The notes below the pieces were generated by a model. That model was not told the origin of the DNA. It searched no databases and worked only from the letters and a program-made list of their open reading frames with translations. From Marinimicrobium sp050113635 (GTDB lineage Bacteria; Pseudomonadota; Gammaproteobacteria; Pseudomonadales; Cellvibrionaceae): a stretch of 64,000 nucleotides of DNA. The stretch is from assembly GCF_050113635.1 (NCBI RefSeq), contig NZ_JBNJLT010000002.1:372001-436000 (forward strand), written 5' to 3'. Below, in pieces: positions 35,201-43,275 of this stretch (positions are counted from its first letter, which is position 1; every line of letters begins with the position of its first letter). Position numbers and translations under genes: made by a program.

Positions 35201-35386
35201 GGTCACCGACGTTTCCACCGCTTGTGCGGAAGCTCCCGGATACGTTGCCGAAATGGTGACCTCTGGAGGCGCCACCGTCGGGTACTGCTCGACCGGCAGG
35301 TTATAAATCGCGAGGCTGCCCGCCATCATCAAAACAATGGCGATCACCCACGCAAAAATGGGGCGGTCAATAAAAAAGCGAGCCAT
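32222..35386 (-). CDS. RND multidrug efflux permease (AcrB/MexB, HAE1 type)
   Basis: Proton-driven inner-membrane pump for drugs and other hydrophobic compounds. The 1054-residue protein starts MARFFIDRPIFAWVIAIV and has the twelve-helix, two-periplasmic-loop layout. Conserved pieces include the proton-relay Asp pair in GLLVDDAIVVVENVERVM, AFFPGSTGAIYRQFSITIVS, FLPEEDQGMLLAQVQLPVGA and the GLSAKNAILIAEFA lysine motif. The length and motifs match AcrB, MexB and TtgB. It is separated by 4 bp from the adaptor gene. Confidence 0.97.
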   Translation of the reverse strand: MARFFIDRPIFAWVIAIVLMMAGSLAIYNLPVEQYPTVAPPEVTISATYPGASAQAVETSVTQIVEQSMTGIDNMLYMSSTSDSAGNAQIRLTFAAGTDPDIAQVQVQNKLQQATSRLPQIVQQQGISVTKSSDSFLMIVGFTSEDGRMTRSGIADYVAANVYDPVSRIQGVGQVNLFGAQYAMRVWLDPNKLNEYRLTPSDVTSAIQVQNNQVVGGQLGGLPAVDSQQMNATVVVQTLLETPEEFGKILLKVSQDGSRVLLRDVARVEMGAESYAIEGRLNGQPAGGLGINLASGANALETAKLVRAKIEELKPFFPDGLVAKYPYDTTPFVKLSILEVVKTLFEGIGLVFLVMYLFLQNFRATLIPTIAVPVVLLGTFAILYACGFTVNTLTMFGMVLAIGLLVDDAIVVVENVERVMAEEGLSPLEATRKSMDQITGALIGIALVLSAVFVPMAFFPGSTGAIYRQFSITIVSAMGLSVLVALILTPALCATMLKPHKGDHQTKRGFFGWFNRSFDKASGSYRSRVEKIIGRRGRYGLIYLAVVAVLAFSFTRLPSAFLPEEDQGMLLAQVQLPVGATMDQTLDVLRKMEHHFLVDEADAVDSMFTAAGFSFSGRGQNAGFAFIRLKDWSERDLDSNGVQALIGRAMGRFSEIREAVIFALNPPAIPALGVSAGFNFQLQDRAGQGHDALVAARDQLLMAANQNPALSQVRYSGLPDAPQYNVQVDRQEARALGLPLSDVNTTMAVAWGSSYVNDFIDRGRIKRVYVQSDAPYRMLPEDVDDWFVRNEAGEMVPFSNFATGEWEYGSQQRQRYNGLSSMNIQGSPSPGFSTGEAMLAMEALAQELPDGFGFEWTGLSFQERQAGSQAPALYALSLIVVFLCLAALYESWSIPFAVMLVVPLGVIGAVAAAILRGLSNDVFFQVGLLTTIGLSAKNAILIAEFALDLEKEGRSLLRATLDATRMRLRPILMTSLAFGLGVTPLMLSSGAGSGARNAIGTGVFGGVVAATVLAIFFIPMFYVVMRRLSGVPLTKPEEDGDSDSLPNKPQENPS

Positions 35387-35390
35387 GAAA

Positions 35391-36575
35391 TCAGTCCTGC
35401 GTTATTTCTTCGGCGTTGGAGGAAGCGCGGTTCTGCTCCTCGACGACGGACACCGGCGTAACCGGGCTGCCCGGGCGAATCTTCTGTAAGCCATCCACAA
35501 TGAGACGGTCCCCTACGTCGAGCCCCTCGGTCACCAGCCACTGGTTGCCCACGGTGCGCTCGGTCACCACCTGACGCTTCTCAACGATATTGTTTTCGCC
35601 AATCACCAGCGCCGACGTGCCGCCCGTTGGCTCGCGTGCCACGGCTTTTTGCGGCACCAGGATCGCGCTGGCGCGGCTGGCCTGCGGCAGGCTTGCACGC
35701 ACGAACATGCCCGGCAGCAACTCACCGTCGGGATTGGGGAACAGCGCCCGCAACGTCACCGACCCGGTATTTTCATCCACCGCGTACTCGGAAAATTGCA
35801 GCTTGCCCGTGTGGCCGTATGAGCTGCCGCCCTCGGCCTGCAAGGTCACGGCTGCCTCATCCTCACCGACGGTTTGCAGCTCACCTCTCGCCAGTGCTTC
35901 GCGCAGATAGCGCAGCTCTGTGTAGGATTGGGTCAGATCGACATAAATGGGATCGAGCTGCCGAATCGTCGCCAGCGCCTGGCTTTGGTTGGCGGTTACC
36001 AGCGCCCCCGCCGTCACGACAGAACGGCCAATTCGGCCCGTGATCGGCGCGGTAATGGTGGTGTAATTCAGATTGATGCGGGCGGTTTGTACCGCCGCCT
36101 CGGCTGACTGGACCTGGGCCTTGCCTGCACCCAGCGTGGCGCGCGCCTGATCGAGTTCCTGCTGACTCACCGCACGATCTTCAATCAACCGCTCGTAGCG
36201 GTCGGCGGTAATCTGGGCCGATTCCAGATTGGCCCGCGCCGTGGCCAGCTCGCCCCTGGCATTGGCGAGAGAGGCGCGGTACAGGTTATCGTCGATCTGG
36301 TACAGCGGTTCACCGGCCTCTACCATTTCCCCTTCTTCGAACAGGCGCTCTTTGATAAGGCCCGTAACCTGGGGGCGCACTTCCGCCACCTGATAAGGAG
36401 AGGTTCGTCCGGGCAGCTCATTTACCAACGTAAATGACTGGGGTTCAATCTCGATGAAACCGGCCTGGGGTGCGGGCATCTGGCCTCCAGCCGCCTCCTG
36501 ACCTTTCTGCCCACAGGCAGACAGCATGGCCGCTGCAGCAAAGGACAGCAGCAGGAAAGGGGTGATACGCCTCAT
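35391..36575 (-). CDS. RND efflux periplasmic adaptor lipoprotein (AcrA/MexA type)
   Basis: Membrane-fusion protein linking the permease to the outer-membrane factor. The 394 residues have a lipobox LSAC (Cys21), a lipoyl/barrel-sandwich part (VAEVRPQVTGLIKERLFEEG then NLNYTTITAPITGRIGRS), a coiled-coil hairpin (about 100-165) and a beta-barrel end. It is first in the operon and divergent from an AcrR-type gene, with an AcrR-like operator between them. Confidence 0.96.
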   Translation of the reverse strand: MRRITPFLLLSFAAAAMLSACGQKGQEAAGGQMPAPQAGFIEIEPQSFTLVNELPGRTSPYQVAEVRPQVTGLIKERLFEEGEMVEAGEPLYQIDDNLYRASLANARGELATARANLESAQITADRYERLIEDRAVSQQELDQARATLGAGKAQVQSAEAAVQTARINLNYTTITAPITGRIGRSVVTAGALVTANQSQALATIRQLDPIYVDLTQSYTELRYLREALARGELQTVGEDEAAVTLQAEGGSSYGHTGKLQFSEYAVDENTGSVTLRALFPNPDGELLPGMFVRASLPQASRASAILVPQKAVAREPTGGTSALVIGENNIVEKRQVVTERTVGNQWLVTEGLDVGDRLIVDGLQKIRPGSPVTPVSVVEEQNRASSNAEEITQD

Positions 36576-36673
36576 TGTTTTACCTCATTCTAAGCCGGTG
36601 CCACACACAAAAAGCCCCTGACCGGGCCGTTCAACGATGACACGGTGAAAATCATGGAAGGAAAGGGTAATAT

Positions 36674-36697
36674 TACATTCATCCGTGAATGTATGTA
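36674..36697. promoter_or_regulatory. AcrR-type operator
   Basis: A 24-bp element with an 8-bp perfect inverted repeat (TACATTCA and TGAATGTA around TCCG). It agrees at 21 of 24 positions with the E. coli AcrR operator as I recall it; the right part GTGAATGTATGTA is identical. It lies between the adaptor gene and the TetR-family gene and overlaps a TAATAT box facing the efflux operon. Confidence 0.85.
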
Positions 36698-36702
36698 TAG
36701 GG

Positions 36703-36732
36703 TTGACCATAACCCCATTACAAACTTTTACT
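36703..36732 (+). promoter_or_regulatory. Candidate promoter of the AcrR-type repressor gene
   Basis: TTGACC (36703-36708) and TTTACT (36727-36732) are spaced by 18 bp, 19 bp before the start codon. The -35 box lies just beyond the AcrR-type operator, which would allow self-control. Confidence 0.45.
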
Positions 36733-36751
36733 TTTGTAACCGGGAGCCCCC

Positions 36752-37423
36752 ATGGTTCGACGCACCAAAGAAGAGGCCCAACAAACGCGGGAAGCGATTT
36801 TGGAAGCCGCCGAGCACGTGTTCCACCGCAAAGGGCTATCGCGCAGCTCCCTGCGCGATGTCGCCGATGAGGCCGGCCTGACTCGCGGTGCCATTTATTG
36901 GCATTTCAAAAACAAGCACGACCTGTTCGCCGCCATCACCGAGCGCTGCCAGATTCCCAAACGCCACCTGCGCGCCATTGCCGAGTCGCCAACGCAGGAA
37001 GACCCACTGGGCCGCATGCGCGACTTCCTGCTGTTTATGACCCGGGATATCGCCGAGAACAGCCGCAGCCGCCGCATCTTTGAAATCATTTTTCACAAAA
37101 CGGAACTGACCGAAGACAATGAACCCTTAAGCTCCCGGCATCGCCAGATGTTTCAGGATGCCACCAACAGCATGCGAACCATCTTGCAAAACGCCATTGC
37201 CCGCGGGCAGCTCTCCCCCGACCTGGACGTGGAGAGGGCGATTCTGCAACTCCACATCAAACTGACCGGGTTAATCTATTTCTGGCTGCTGCTGCCGGAC
37301 ACGTTCGACTTGGCCATCGAATCCGAGCGCATGGTCGACACCTACATCTATACCTTGCAGAATTGCCCGGACATGGGCAAAAGCCTTCCCCAGGACCAGC
37401 CAACTCAAGGCAATCATGTATAA
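36752..37423 (+). CDS. TetR/AcrR-family efflux repressor
   Basis: Represses the divergent RND operon and is probably released by pump substrates. The 223 residues begin MVRRTKEEAQQTREAILEAA and continue with a helix-turn-helix (about 28-52, GLSRSSLRDVADEAGLTRGAIYWHFKNK), very close to AcrR, TtgR and MexR-linked TetR proteins. The rest is an all-helical ligand domain with the TetR C-terminal pattern. The divergent location, together with the operator at 36674-36697, gives the target. Confidence 0.94.
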   Translation: MVRRTKEEAQQTREAILEAAEHVFHRKGLSRSSLRDVADEAGLTRGAIYWHFKNKHDLFAAITERCQIPKRHLRAIAESPTQEDPLGRMRDFLLFMTRDIAENSRSRRIFEIIFHKTELTEDNEPLSSRHRQMFQDATNSMRTILQNAIARGQLSPDLDVERAILQLHIKLTGLIYFWLLLPDTFDLAIESERMVDTYIYTLQNCPDMGKSLPQDQPTQGNHV

Positions 37424-37492
37424 TACGGCCTTCGTCACTACCCTCACTGTACGCTTCTTTGAGTACACGCTTTCTTGACACAAGGTTCTTTC

Positions 37493-38557
37493 ATGTCACG
37501 CTTCTGGAGTCAGCGGGTCCGGGAACTGGACCCCTACGTACCGGGCGAACAGCCCAAAATCGACGGACTGATCAAACTCAATACCAACGAGAGCCCCTAC
37601 CCGCCCTCGCCACGAGTCAGAGACGCGCTCGACGACAGCACCATTGAGCGACTGCGCCTTTACCCGGACCCGGAATCCGTGCGCCTGAGGGACACATTAG
37701 CGCGCTACTATGACCTTTCCGTGGCCCAAACCTTTGTGGGCAATGGCTCGGATGAAGTTCTGGCACTGGCGTTTATGGCCTTTTTTCAGAACGAGCGCCC
37801 GCTGTTATTTCCCGACATTTCCTACAGCTTTTATCCGGTGTACTGCCAACTGTTCGGCATTCCGTTCGAGCGTGTCGCCCTGACGGACGATCTGAGCCTG
37901 AACCCCGAGGATTACACACGGGAGTGCGGCGGCATCATATTTCCCAACCCCAACGCCCCCACCGGACGCGCCCTGCCGCTGGCAGACATCGAAACAATCC
38001 TGATCGCCCAGCCCGAGCGCGTCGTTGTGGTGGATGAAGCCTATGTGGACTTTGGGGCGGACAGCGCGGTGGCATTGATCGACCGCTACCCGAACCTGCT
38101 GGTCATCCAAACCCTCTCCAAATCCCGGGCGCTGGCCGGACTGCGGCTGGGCTTTGCACTGGGGTCAGAGGCGCTGATCGAAGGCTTACAACGGGTGAAG
38201 AACTCCTTCAATTCGTACCCGGTGGACCGACTGGCTGAAGCCGCCGCCATCGCATCGCTGGAAGATGACGATTACTTTAAGACTTGCCGCGATCGAGTCA
38301 TCGCCACACGCGAACACACTGCGAAAGCGCTGGCCGACCTTGGTTTTCAGATTATCCCCTCTTCGGCCAACTTCCTCTTTGTGCGCGTTCCCGACGGCGA
38401 GAACGCCGCTGAACTTGCTCGCGAACTGCGCGAGGCCCGGATTTTGGTGCGGCATTTCGCCAAGCCCCGGATCGAGGACTACCTGCGCATCTCCATTGGC
38501 AGCGACACTGACATGCAACACCTGCTCAAGGCCCTCACTGCCCGGCGACGCGATTAG
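37493..38557 (+). CDS. hisC: Histidinol-phosphate aminotransferase
   Basis: PLP enzyme of histidine synthesis, glutamate:imidazole acetol-phosphate transamination. The 354-residue protein has YVPGEQPKIDGLIKLNTNESPYPPSP-type start in shorter form, VGNGSDEVLALAFMAFF, FPNPNAPTGRALP, VVVDEAYVDFG and the PLP-lysine motif TLSKSRALAGLRLGFA. The ATG at 37493 follows AAGG by seven bases and is preferred to a TTG six codons upstream. It stands alone; other his genes are not in the window. Confidence 0.93.
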   Translation: MSRFWSQRVRELDPYVPGEQPKIDGLIKLNTNESPYPPSPRVRDALDDSTIERLRLYPDPESVRLRDTLARYYDLSVAQTFVGNGSDEVLALAFMAFFQNERPLLFPDISYSFYPVYCQLFGIPFERVALTDDLSLNPEDYTRECGGIIFPNPNAPTGRALPLADIETILIAQPERVVVVDEAYVDFGADSAVALIDRYPNLLVIQTLSKSRALAGLRLGFALGSEALIEGLQRVKNSFNSYPVDRLAEAAAIASLEDDDYFKTCRDRVIATREHTAKALADLGFQIIPSSANFLFVRVPDGENAAELARELREARILVRHFAKPRIEDYLRISIGSDTDMQHLLKALTARRRD

Positions 38558-38866
38558 AGGCTCTTGGAGAGGCTCGGCCGTAAGGCCTTGATTCTTGCGC
38601 CAAACCCGGCTTATGATGCTCGCGTTATGCAGAAAAATAATAGTCAAATGCTGCAAGTGGTTTCGCTGATCCAGCAAAGACGATGCCCGACTTTCTTGCG
38701 TATTCGGCAAGAATTGAATAGATTGGCTTGGCCTGGCACGCAAAACAACCAAAGCAACGTATGGGAAACGTGAGAGCGCCCTCCTGCACCAGGAGCGAAG
38801 TGCACCGGACTCTGAAGTGTACAAGGACCTGAAGCTGGCGTTGAAGAAAGCAGCGCCGGGTTTGTT
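38558..38866 (+). other. Region with broken reading frames upstream of the GGDEF-EAL gene
   Basis: 309 bp between hisC and the next gene. One frame could encode a 48-residue peptide (38627-38773, starting MQKNNSQMLQVVSL) with no ribosome binding site. A second frame, open from 38718, has no start codon and ends in the overlap with the next gene. The two may be parts of one small gene broken by a frameshift. I do not recognise either sequence. Confidence 0.4.
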
Positions 38867-38870
38867 GTGA
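38718..38870 (+). pseudogene. Possible remnant or frameshifted small gene
   Basis: A 50-codon open frame without ATG, and with GTG only late, ends in EVYKDLKLALKKAAPGLL and a TGA that overlaps the GTG start of the following gene as GTGA. Such an overlap is typical of a translationally coupled real gene, and the C-terminal part looks protein-like (charged, helical). The lack of a start and the neighbouring open frame at 38627-38773 suggest a frameshift near 38715, natural or a sequencing error. Confidence 0.3.
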
Positions 38871-41191
38871 GAGACGAAGACCACCCAAATTGGGCGACTA
38901 TGCAAACGAAATTGACGGCGGTTGAGCTGATCAAGCGGTTCCAGAAGCTGTTCACCGACCTGAACCACAAACAGATCGCCGAGCGCCTGGTCAAGCTGGT
39001 CATGGCCAAGCCGACGATCAGCCGGGTAGCTCTGATCATTGAGCGTGACCACCGCTTGTTTGTAGAGGCTGTCGCCCGCCTGAACCGTCAGAACGACCCC
39101 GAAATCGACGCGCTCGCCACCAGCCTGAAAAAGCTCAAAGGCTTCCCTCACACACAGATTGAACGCGTTTTCCAAGAAGGCCATGCCCTCCCGCTGGATC
39201 ACCTGGCCATTATCCGCCTGGGTCACGACATTACGCCCAGAGGCACGCGCTCCGCCTACCTCTACCCCATTTTCGAGCATGACAAGCCCATTGCCGTCTT
39301 CTACATGGAAAGCCGGGATGACCTGCCCGCTCTGGAGCTCAGTGTGCAGGAGCTGGATACGGTCTGGGCGTTCAGCGGTCTGCTGGCCCGCCAGGTCATC
39401 GAAATGTGGCGCCATGACGAGCAAAGCGAACGCTATCGTCTGGCCGAGCAGGCACTCTGGGCGAGTGAAACCTACCTGCACGCCATTCTGCACCATTCAC
39501 CGGCCCTGATTTCGGTGAAGGATCTGGATGGCAACGTTGTGCTGGCCAGCGAGCATTACAAGCACCTGGAACATGTCGATGAACAGGGCTTCGTCGGCAA
39601 AAACGTGTTTGATGTTTATCCCCGGGACATTGCGCAAAAACTGTGGGATATCGACCTGGCCACTCAAGACCGGCAACAGACGTTCGAAACCGAACTGGAG
39701 TTAATGCACAAGGACGGAACGCTGCACACCTATTTAATGGTGAAGTTTCCCCTGCGTAACCCCGACAACGACGTCTTCGGTGTGTGCACCATCTGCACGG
39801 ACATTTCCGAACGCAAGCTGGCCGAGAATGCCTTGCGGGAACAGCAGTCGCGCCTGAACTACATGGCATTTCACGACTCGCTCACTGCATTGCCCAATCG
39901 CTCGTTGTTCTACGACCGTATTTACCACGGCCTGGCCCGCGCCCAGCGCAGCAACAGTAAGCTCGCTCTGATGCTGCTCGATATCGACCGCTTCAAGAAT
40001 ATCAACGACAGCCTTGGCCACGACTCCGGTGACCTGCTGCTCAAAGCCATCGCCATGCGCCTGAATGATGGCGTCCGGGATATGGACACCGTGGCACGGC
40101 TCGGCGGTGACGAGTTTGTCGTGGTACTCGAAGGCGTACACGATATGGATGACGTGGTGTTCATCGCCAACAAGCTGCTGGTCACTCTGGCGCGCCCGCT
40201 GGAAATCGCCGGGCACGAAATTACCACCACCGTCAGTATCGGCGTGAGCGTCTACCCGGACGATGGCGCCGATGCCGATGAGTTGTTAAAAAACGCCGAT
40301 ATCGCCATGTACAAGGCCAAGGAAGCGGGTAAAAACAACTGCCAGTTCTACACCAAAGGCATGAGCGCCACCGCCGTCAATTACCTGCTGCTGGAAAACG
40401 ATTTGCGCCGCGCGGTGGAGCAAAACCAGCTCACGCTGCACTATCAGCCGCAAGTGGATCTGCGCTCCGGGGAACTCATGGGCATCGAAGCGCTGGTGCG
40501 GTGGCAACACCCCGAGCGCGGCCTGGTGTCGCCGGCACACTTTATTCCTCTGGCGGAGGAAACTGGCCTGATTGCGCCCATCGGTGAGTGGGTGCTGCGC
40601 GAAGCCTGTCGCCAGCAAAAATGCTGGCTGGATGCGGGCAAACAGGTCGGCCGTATGGCAGTCAACCTCTCACCCCGTCAGTTCCGGCAGCGTAATTTCC
40701 CGGAAAAGGTGGAAACCATTCTGCGGGAAACCGGCTTGCCGGCCCAGTGTCTGGAGCTCGAGATTACCGAAAGCTGCGCGATGGAACACGCCGGGGAAAC
40801 CATTAATCAGCTGAAGCAACTGAACCAGATGGGCCTGTTCCTGGCCATCGATGACTTTGGCACGGGCTACTCTTCCCTTGCGTACCTGAAACGCTTCCCG
40901 ATTCAAAAGCTGAAAATCGACAGCAGCTTCATCCACGACATTGAAAGCGACCCGAACGATGCCGCCATCGCCAAGTCGATTATCGGTCTGGCGCATAACA
41001 TGCAGCTATCCGTCGTCGCCGAAGGCGTGGAAAAACCCGCTCAAGCGGACTGGCTGTGCGACGAAGGCTGTGATCAGGGACAGGGCTTTTTGTTTTCCAA
41101 ACCCCTGAGCGCCCGCCAGTTTGAGAGTCGTTTCGTGGGAAAGCATTTCTCTTTTGACGGCAATGTGATCAAGTTGAACGCGTTGGCCTAG
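38867..41191 (+). CDS. PAS-GGDEF-EAL cyclic-di-GMP signalling protein
   Basis: Makes or breaks down cyclic-di-GMP. The 774 residues contain an N-terminal 190-residue region of unclear type (possibly GAF-like, no membrane segments), a PAS domain (about 203-320), a GGDEF domain (about 330-490) and an EAL domain (about 510-760). The cyclase motif GGDEF (413-417) is intact and preceded five residues earlier by an RxxD inhibitory site (404-407). The EAL motif (541-543) and DDFGTGYSSLAYL are intact, so both activities are possible. The start is GTG at 38867, overlapping an upstream frame; ATG at 38900 is an alternative. Confidence 0.9.
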   Translation: MRDEDHPNWATMQTKLTAVELIKRFQKLFTDLNHKQIAERLVKLVMAKPTISRVALIIERDHRLFVEAVARLNRQNDPEIDALATSLKKLKGFPHTQIERVFQEGHALPLDHLAIIRLGHDITPRGTRSAYLYPIFEHDKPIAVFYMESRDDLPALELSVQELDTVWAFSGLLARQVIEMWRHDEQSERYRLAEQALWASETYLHAILHHSPALISVKDLDGNVVLASEHYKHLEHVDEQGFVGKNVFDVYPRDIAQKLWDIDLATQDRQQTFETELELMHKDGTLHTYLMVKFPLRNPDNDVFGVCTICTDISERKLAENALREQQSRLNYMAFHDSLTALPNRSLFYDRIYHGLARAQRSNSKLALMLLDIDRFKNINDSLGHDSGDLLLKAIAMRLNDGVRDMDTVARLGGDEFVVVLEGVHDMDDVVFIANKLLVTLARPLEIAGHEITTTVSIGVSVYPDDGADADELLKNADIAMYKAKEAGKNNCQFYTKGMSATAVNYLLLENDLRRAVEQNQLTLHYQPQVDLRSGELMGIEALVRWQHPERGLVSPAHFIPLAEETGLIAPIGEWVLREACRQQKCWLDAGKQVGRMAVNLSPRQFRQRNFPEKVETILRETGLPAQCLELEITESCAMEHAGETINQLKQLNQMGLFLAIDDFGTGYSSLAYLKRFPIQKLKIDSSFIHDIESDPNDAAIAKSIIGLAHNMQLSVVAEGVEKPAQADWLCDEGCDQGQGFLFSKPLSARQFESRFVGKHFSFDGNVIKLNALA

Positions 41192-41243
41192 CTCTCTTTG
41201 GCCCGGAGGAGGGCGGCCGCTCGCTGATAACACCGCTGCCCCA

Positions 41244-42344
41244 TCAGTTTTCCAGAGAATCATCCCAACCGACAAAAAACGGCTGTTCATCTTCCTGCGC
41301 GCTGAACCGCTCATGAAACCCCTGCAGCTCGGACGCCACCTGCCCGGTTTGGCGCTTGAAGCTCGCCAGGTGGTACAGCGCCTCACCTTCGTGAACCAGC
41401 GGCAAATTCGTCATACCGATCACAATCGCCTCATCCGGTGCCAGCACCTCGGCATCCTTGAAACCCAAAGGATCGGCGATCAGGCCCAATACGTCGCCCT
41501 TTTTCACCCGCGCTCCCAGTTGCACACGAGAGCGCATCACACCACTTAAGGGTGCCCTCACCCAGCGACTGTCATCGGCCACCACCGCTTCGGGCACTTT
41601 GGCGGGCCGCTTTCGGGCGGGCAGCATTTCCAGTTCACGCATGACGTTGAGAATGCCCCGAGCCCCGGCGCGGATGCACAGCTCATCGAAACGCAGCGCC
41701 TCACCGGCTTCGTAGAGCAACAACGGAATGCCCATATCCGCGGCCGTTTCGCGCAGAGACCCGTCGCGGAGCTTGGCATCCAGCACGACGGGAACGCCGA
41801 ACTGCATGGCCAGCCGTCGGGTTTCCTCCTGGCTCAGGTCGGCGCGAATTTGAGGCAGGTTACTGCGGTGCCTCGCGCCCGTGTGCAAATCAATACCATG
41901 GGTACAGTGTTTGAGAATATCGCGCACGAAGGTGCTCGCCACACGACCCGCCAGAGAACCGCGCTCACTGCCGGGAAAGCTACGGTTCAAATCACGGCCA
42001 TCCGGCAGGTAACGCGACTGGCTGAGAAAACCATGCACATTGACCACCGGAATGGCCAGCAAGGTCCCCCGTAACTGGCTGAGTTGCTTGTAGTCGAGCA
42101 GGCGCCGAATAATATCCACGCCATTCAACTCATCACCATGAATCGCCGCACACACAAACAGGCAAGGGCCCGGACGCCGGCCATTAACCACATGCACCGT
42201 GAGTTCTACATCCGTGTGGGTATACATGGCCGCTAACGGAATGTCCACGGAGGTACGCTCCCCGGGGGACACGGTGACTCCGCCAATGGTCAACGTTCGG
42301 TTCTTTTCGCGACGGCTTACCGTTCGCTTGTGCTTTGCTTCCAC
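41244..42344 (-). CDS. AstE/AspA-type succinylglutamate desuccinylase-like metallopeptidase
   Basis: Zinc-dependent amidohydrolase/carboxypeptidase of the M14-like AstE/aspartoacylase family, 366 residues. Zinc and catalytic motifs are FVCAAIHGDELNGVDIIRR (His and Glu ligands), GRDLNRSFPGSERGS and THGIDLHTGARHRSNLPQ. A C-terminal beta domain with PLSGVMRSRVQLGARVKKGD follows. The GTG at 42344 is preferred: GGGTAGG lies just upstream and rimK ends five bases earlier. Gene order with rimK and a RimB-like protease is conserved in many Proteobacteria, suggesting a role in trimming glutamates added by RimK. That role is inference. Confidence 0.87.
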   Translation of the reverse strand: MEAKHKRTVSRREKNRTLTIGGVTVSPGERTSVDIPLAAMYTHTDVELTVHVVNGRRPGPCLFVCAAIHGDELNGVDIIRRLLDYKQLSQLRGTLLAIPVVNVHGFLSQSRYLPDGRDLNRSFPGSERGSLAGRVASTFVRDILKHCTHGIDLHTGARHRSNLPQIRADLSQEETRRLAMQFGVPVVLDAKLRDGSLRETAADMGIPLLLYEAGEALRFDELCIRAGARGILNVMRELEMLPARKRPAKVPEAVVADDSRWVRAPLSGVMRSRVQLGARVKKGDVLGLIADPLGFKDAEVLAPDEAIVIGMTNLPLVHEGEALYHLASFKRQTGQVASELQGFHERFSAQEDEQPFFVGWDDSLEN

Positions 42345-42348
42345 AGAC

Positions 42349-43254
42349 CTACCCTTTCCCCTTGGTACGAGTATTATGTGGCTTTGCATTTTCCTCAACG
42401 AACTGCACAATGGCGGCCGCCACGTCTTTACCCGTCGCGCCCTCAATCCCTTCGAGACCGGGGGAGGAGTTGACTTCCATCAGCAGCGGTCCCCGGCTTG
42501 AGCGCAGCAGGTCCACCCCCGCCACACTGAGCCCCATGGTCTGGGCCGCTTTAACCGCCGTACGACGCTCAGGAGGAGTGAGCTTGATCAGCTGTGCACT
42601 GCCACCACGATGCAGATTGGAGCGGAACTCCCCCTCCATCGCTGTGCGCTGCATGACCGCCACCACTTTGCCACCAATGACCAGTGCGCGAATGTCGCTG
42701 CCTCCGGCCTCCTTGATGAATTCCTGCACCAGAAACTCCGCACGCAGTTCGCGGAACGCTTCAATCACACTCTCGGCGGCTTTGGCGGTTTCGGCCAGCA
42801 CCACACCTCGGCCCTGTGTACCTTCACACAGTTTCACCACCAGCGGCGCGCCGCCCACCAGCTTGATGAGGTCTTTGGTGTTGTGCACATGGTACGCAAA
42901 ACTGGTCCGGGGCATACCCAGCCCTTTGCGAGAAAATAATTGCATGGCCCTGAGCTTATCGCGCGAGCGACCCAGCGCCACCGACTCAGTCAGGCAGTAC
43001 ACGCCCATCATCTCGAACTGACGAATGACCGCCAACCCATAATGGGTGACCGATGCACCGATGCGCGGAATCACCGCGTCGAAACCCTCCAGCTTTTCGC
43101 CCCGATACCAAATGCTGGGGTTGGCTGGCGTAATATCCATATAGCATTTCAGGATATCCAGCACATGCACGTCGTGCCCCCGTTGCTCGGCGGCTTCCAC
43201 CAGACGACGGGTGGAGTACAGCCGACGATTTCGAGACAGAATGGCAATTTTCAT
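42349..43254 (-). CDS. rimK: RimK ATP-grasp glutamate ligase
   Basis: Adds glutamates to the C terminus of ribosomal protein S6 in relatives. The 301 residues start MKIAILSRNRRLYSTRRLVEAA and show the ATP-grasp motifs PLVVKLCEGTQGRGVVLAE, FLVQEFIKEAGGSDIRALV and the metal-binding end LLMEVNSSPGLEGIEGAT. The length is that of RimK. It lies between the RimB-like protease and the AstE-like gene. Confidence 0.95.
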   Translation of the reverse strand: MKIAILSRNRRLYSTRRLVEAAEQRGHDVHVLDILKCYMDITPANPSIWYRGEKLEGFDAVIPRIGASVTHYGLAVIRQFEMMGVYCLTESVALGRSRDKLRAMQLFSRKGLGMPRTSFAYHVHNTKDLIKLVGGAPLVVKLCEGTQGRGVVLAETAKAAESVIEAFRELRAEFLVQEFIKEAGGSDIRALVIGGKVVAVMQRTAMEGEFRSNLHRGGSAQLIKLTPPERRTAVKAAQTMGLSVAGVDLLRSSRGPLLMEVNSSPGLEGIEGATGKDVAAAIVQFVEENAKPHNTRTKGKG

Positions 43255-43275
43255 AAAGAGTCCGTCAAATACGCA

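Noticed and set aside
38186..39496. 436-codon frame on the minus strand across hisC and the GGDEF-EAL gene
   Set aside because: Antisense to two clear genes, with no motif and no ribosome binding site.
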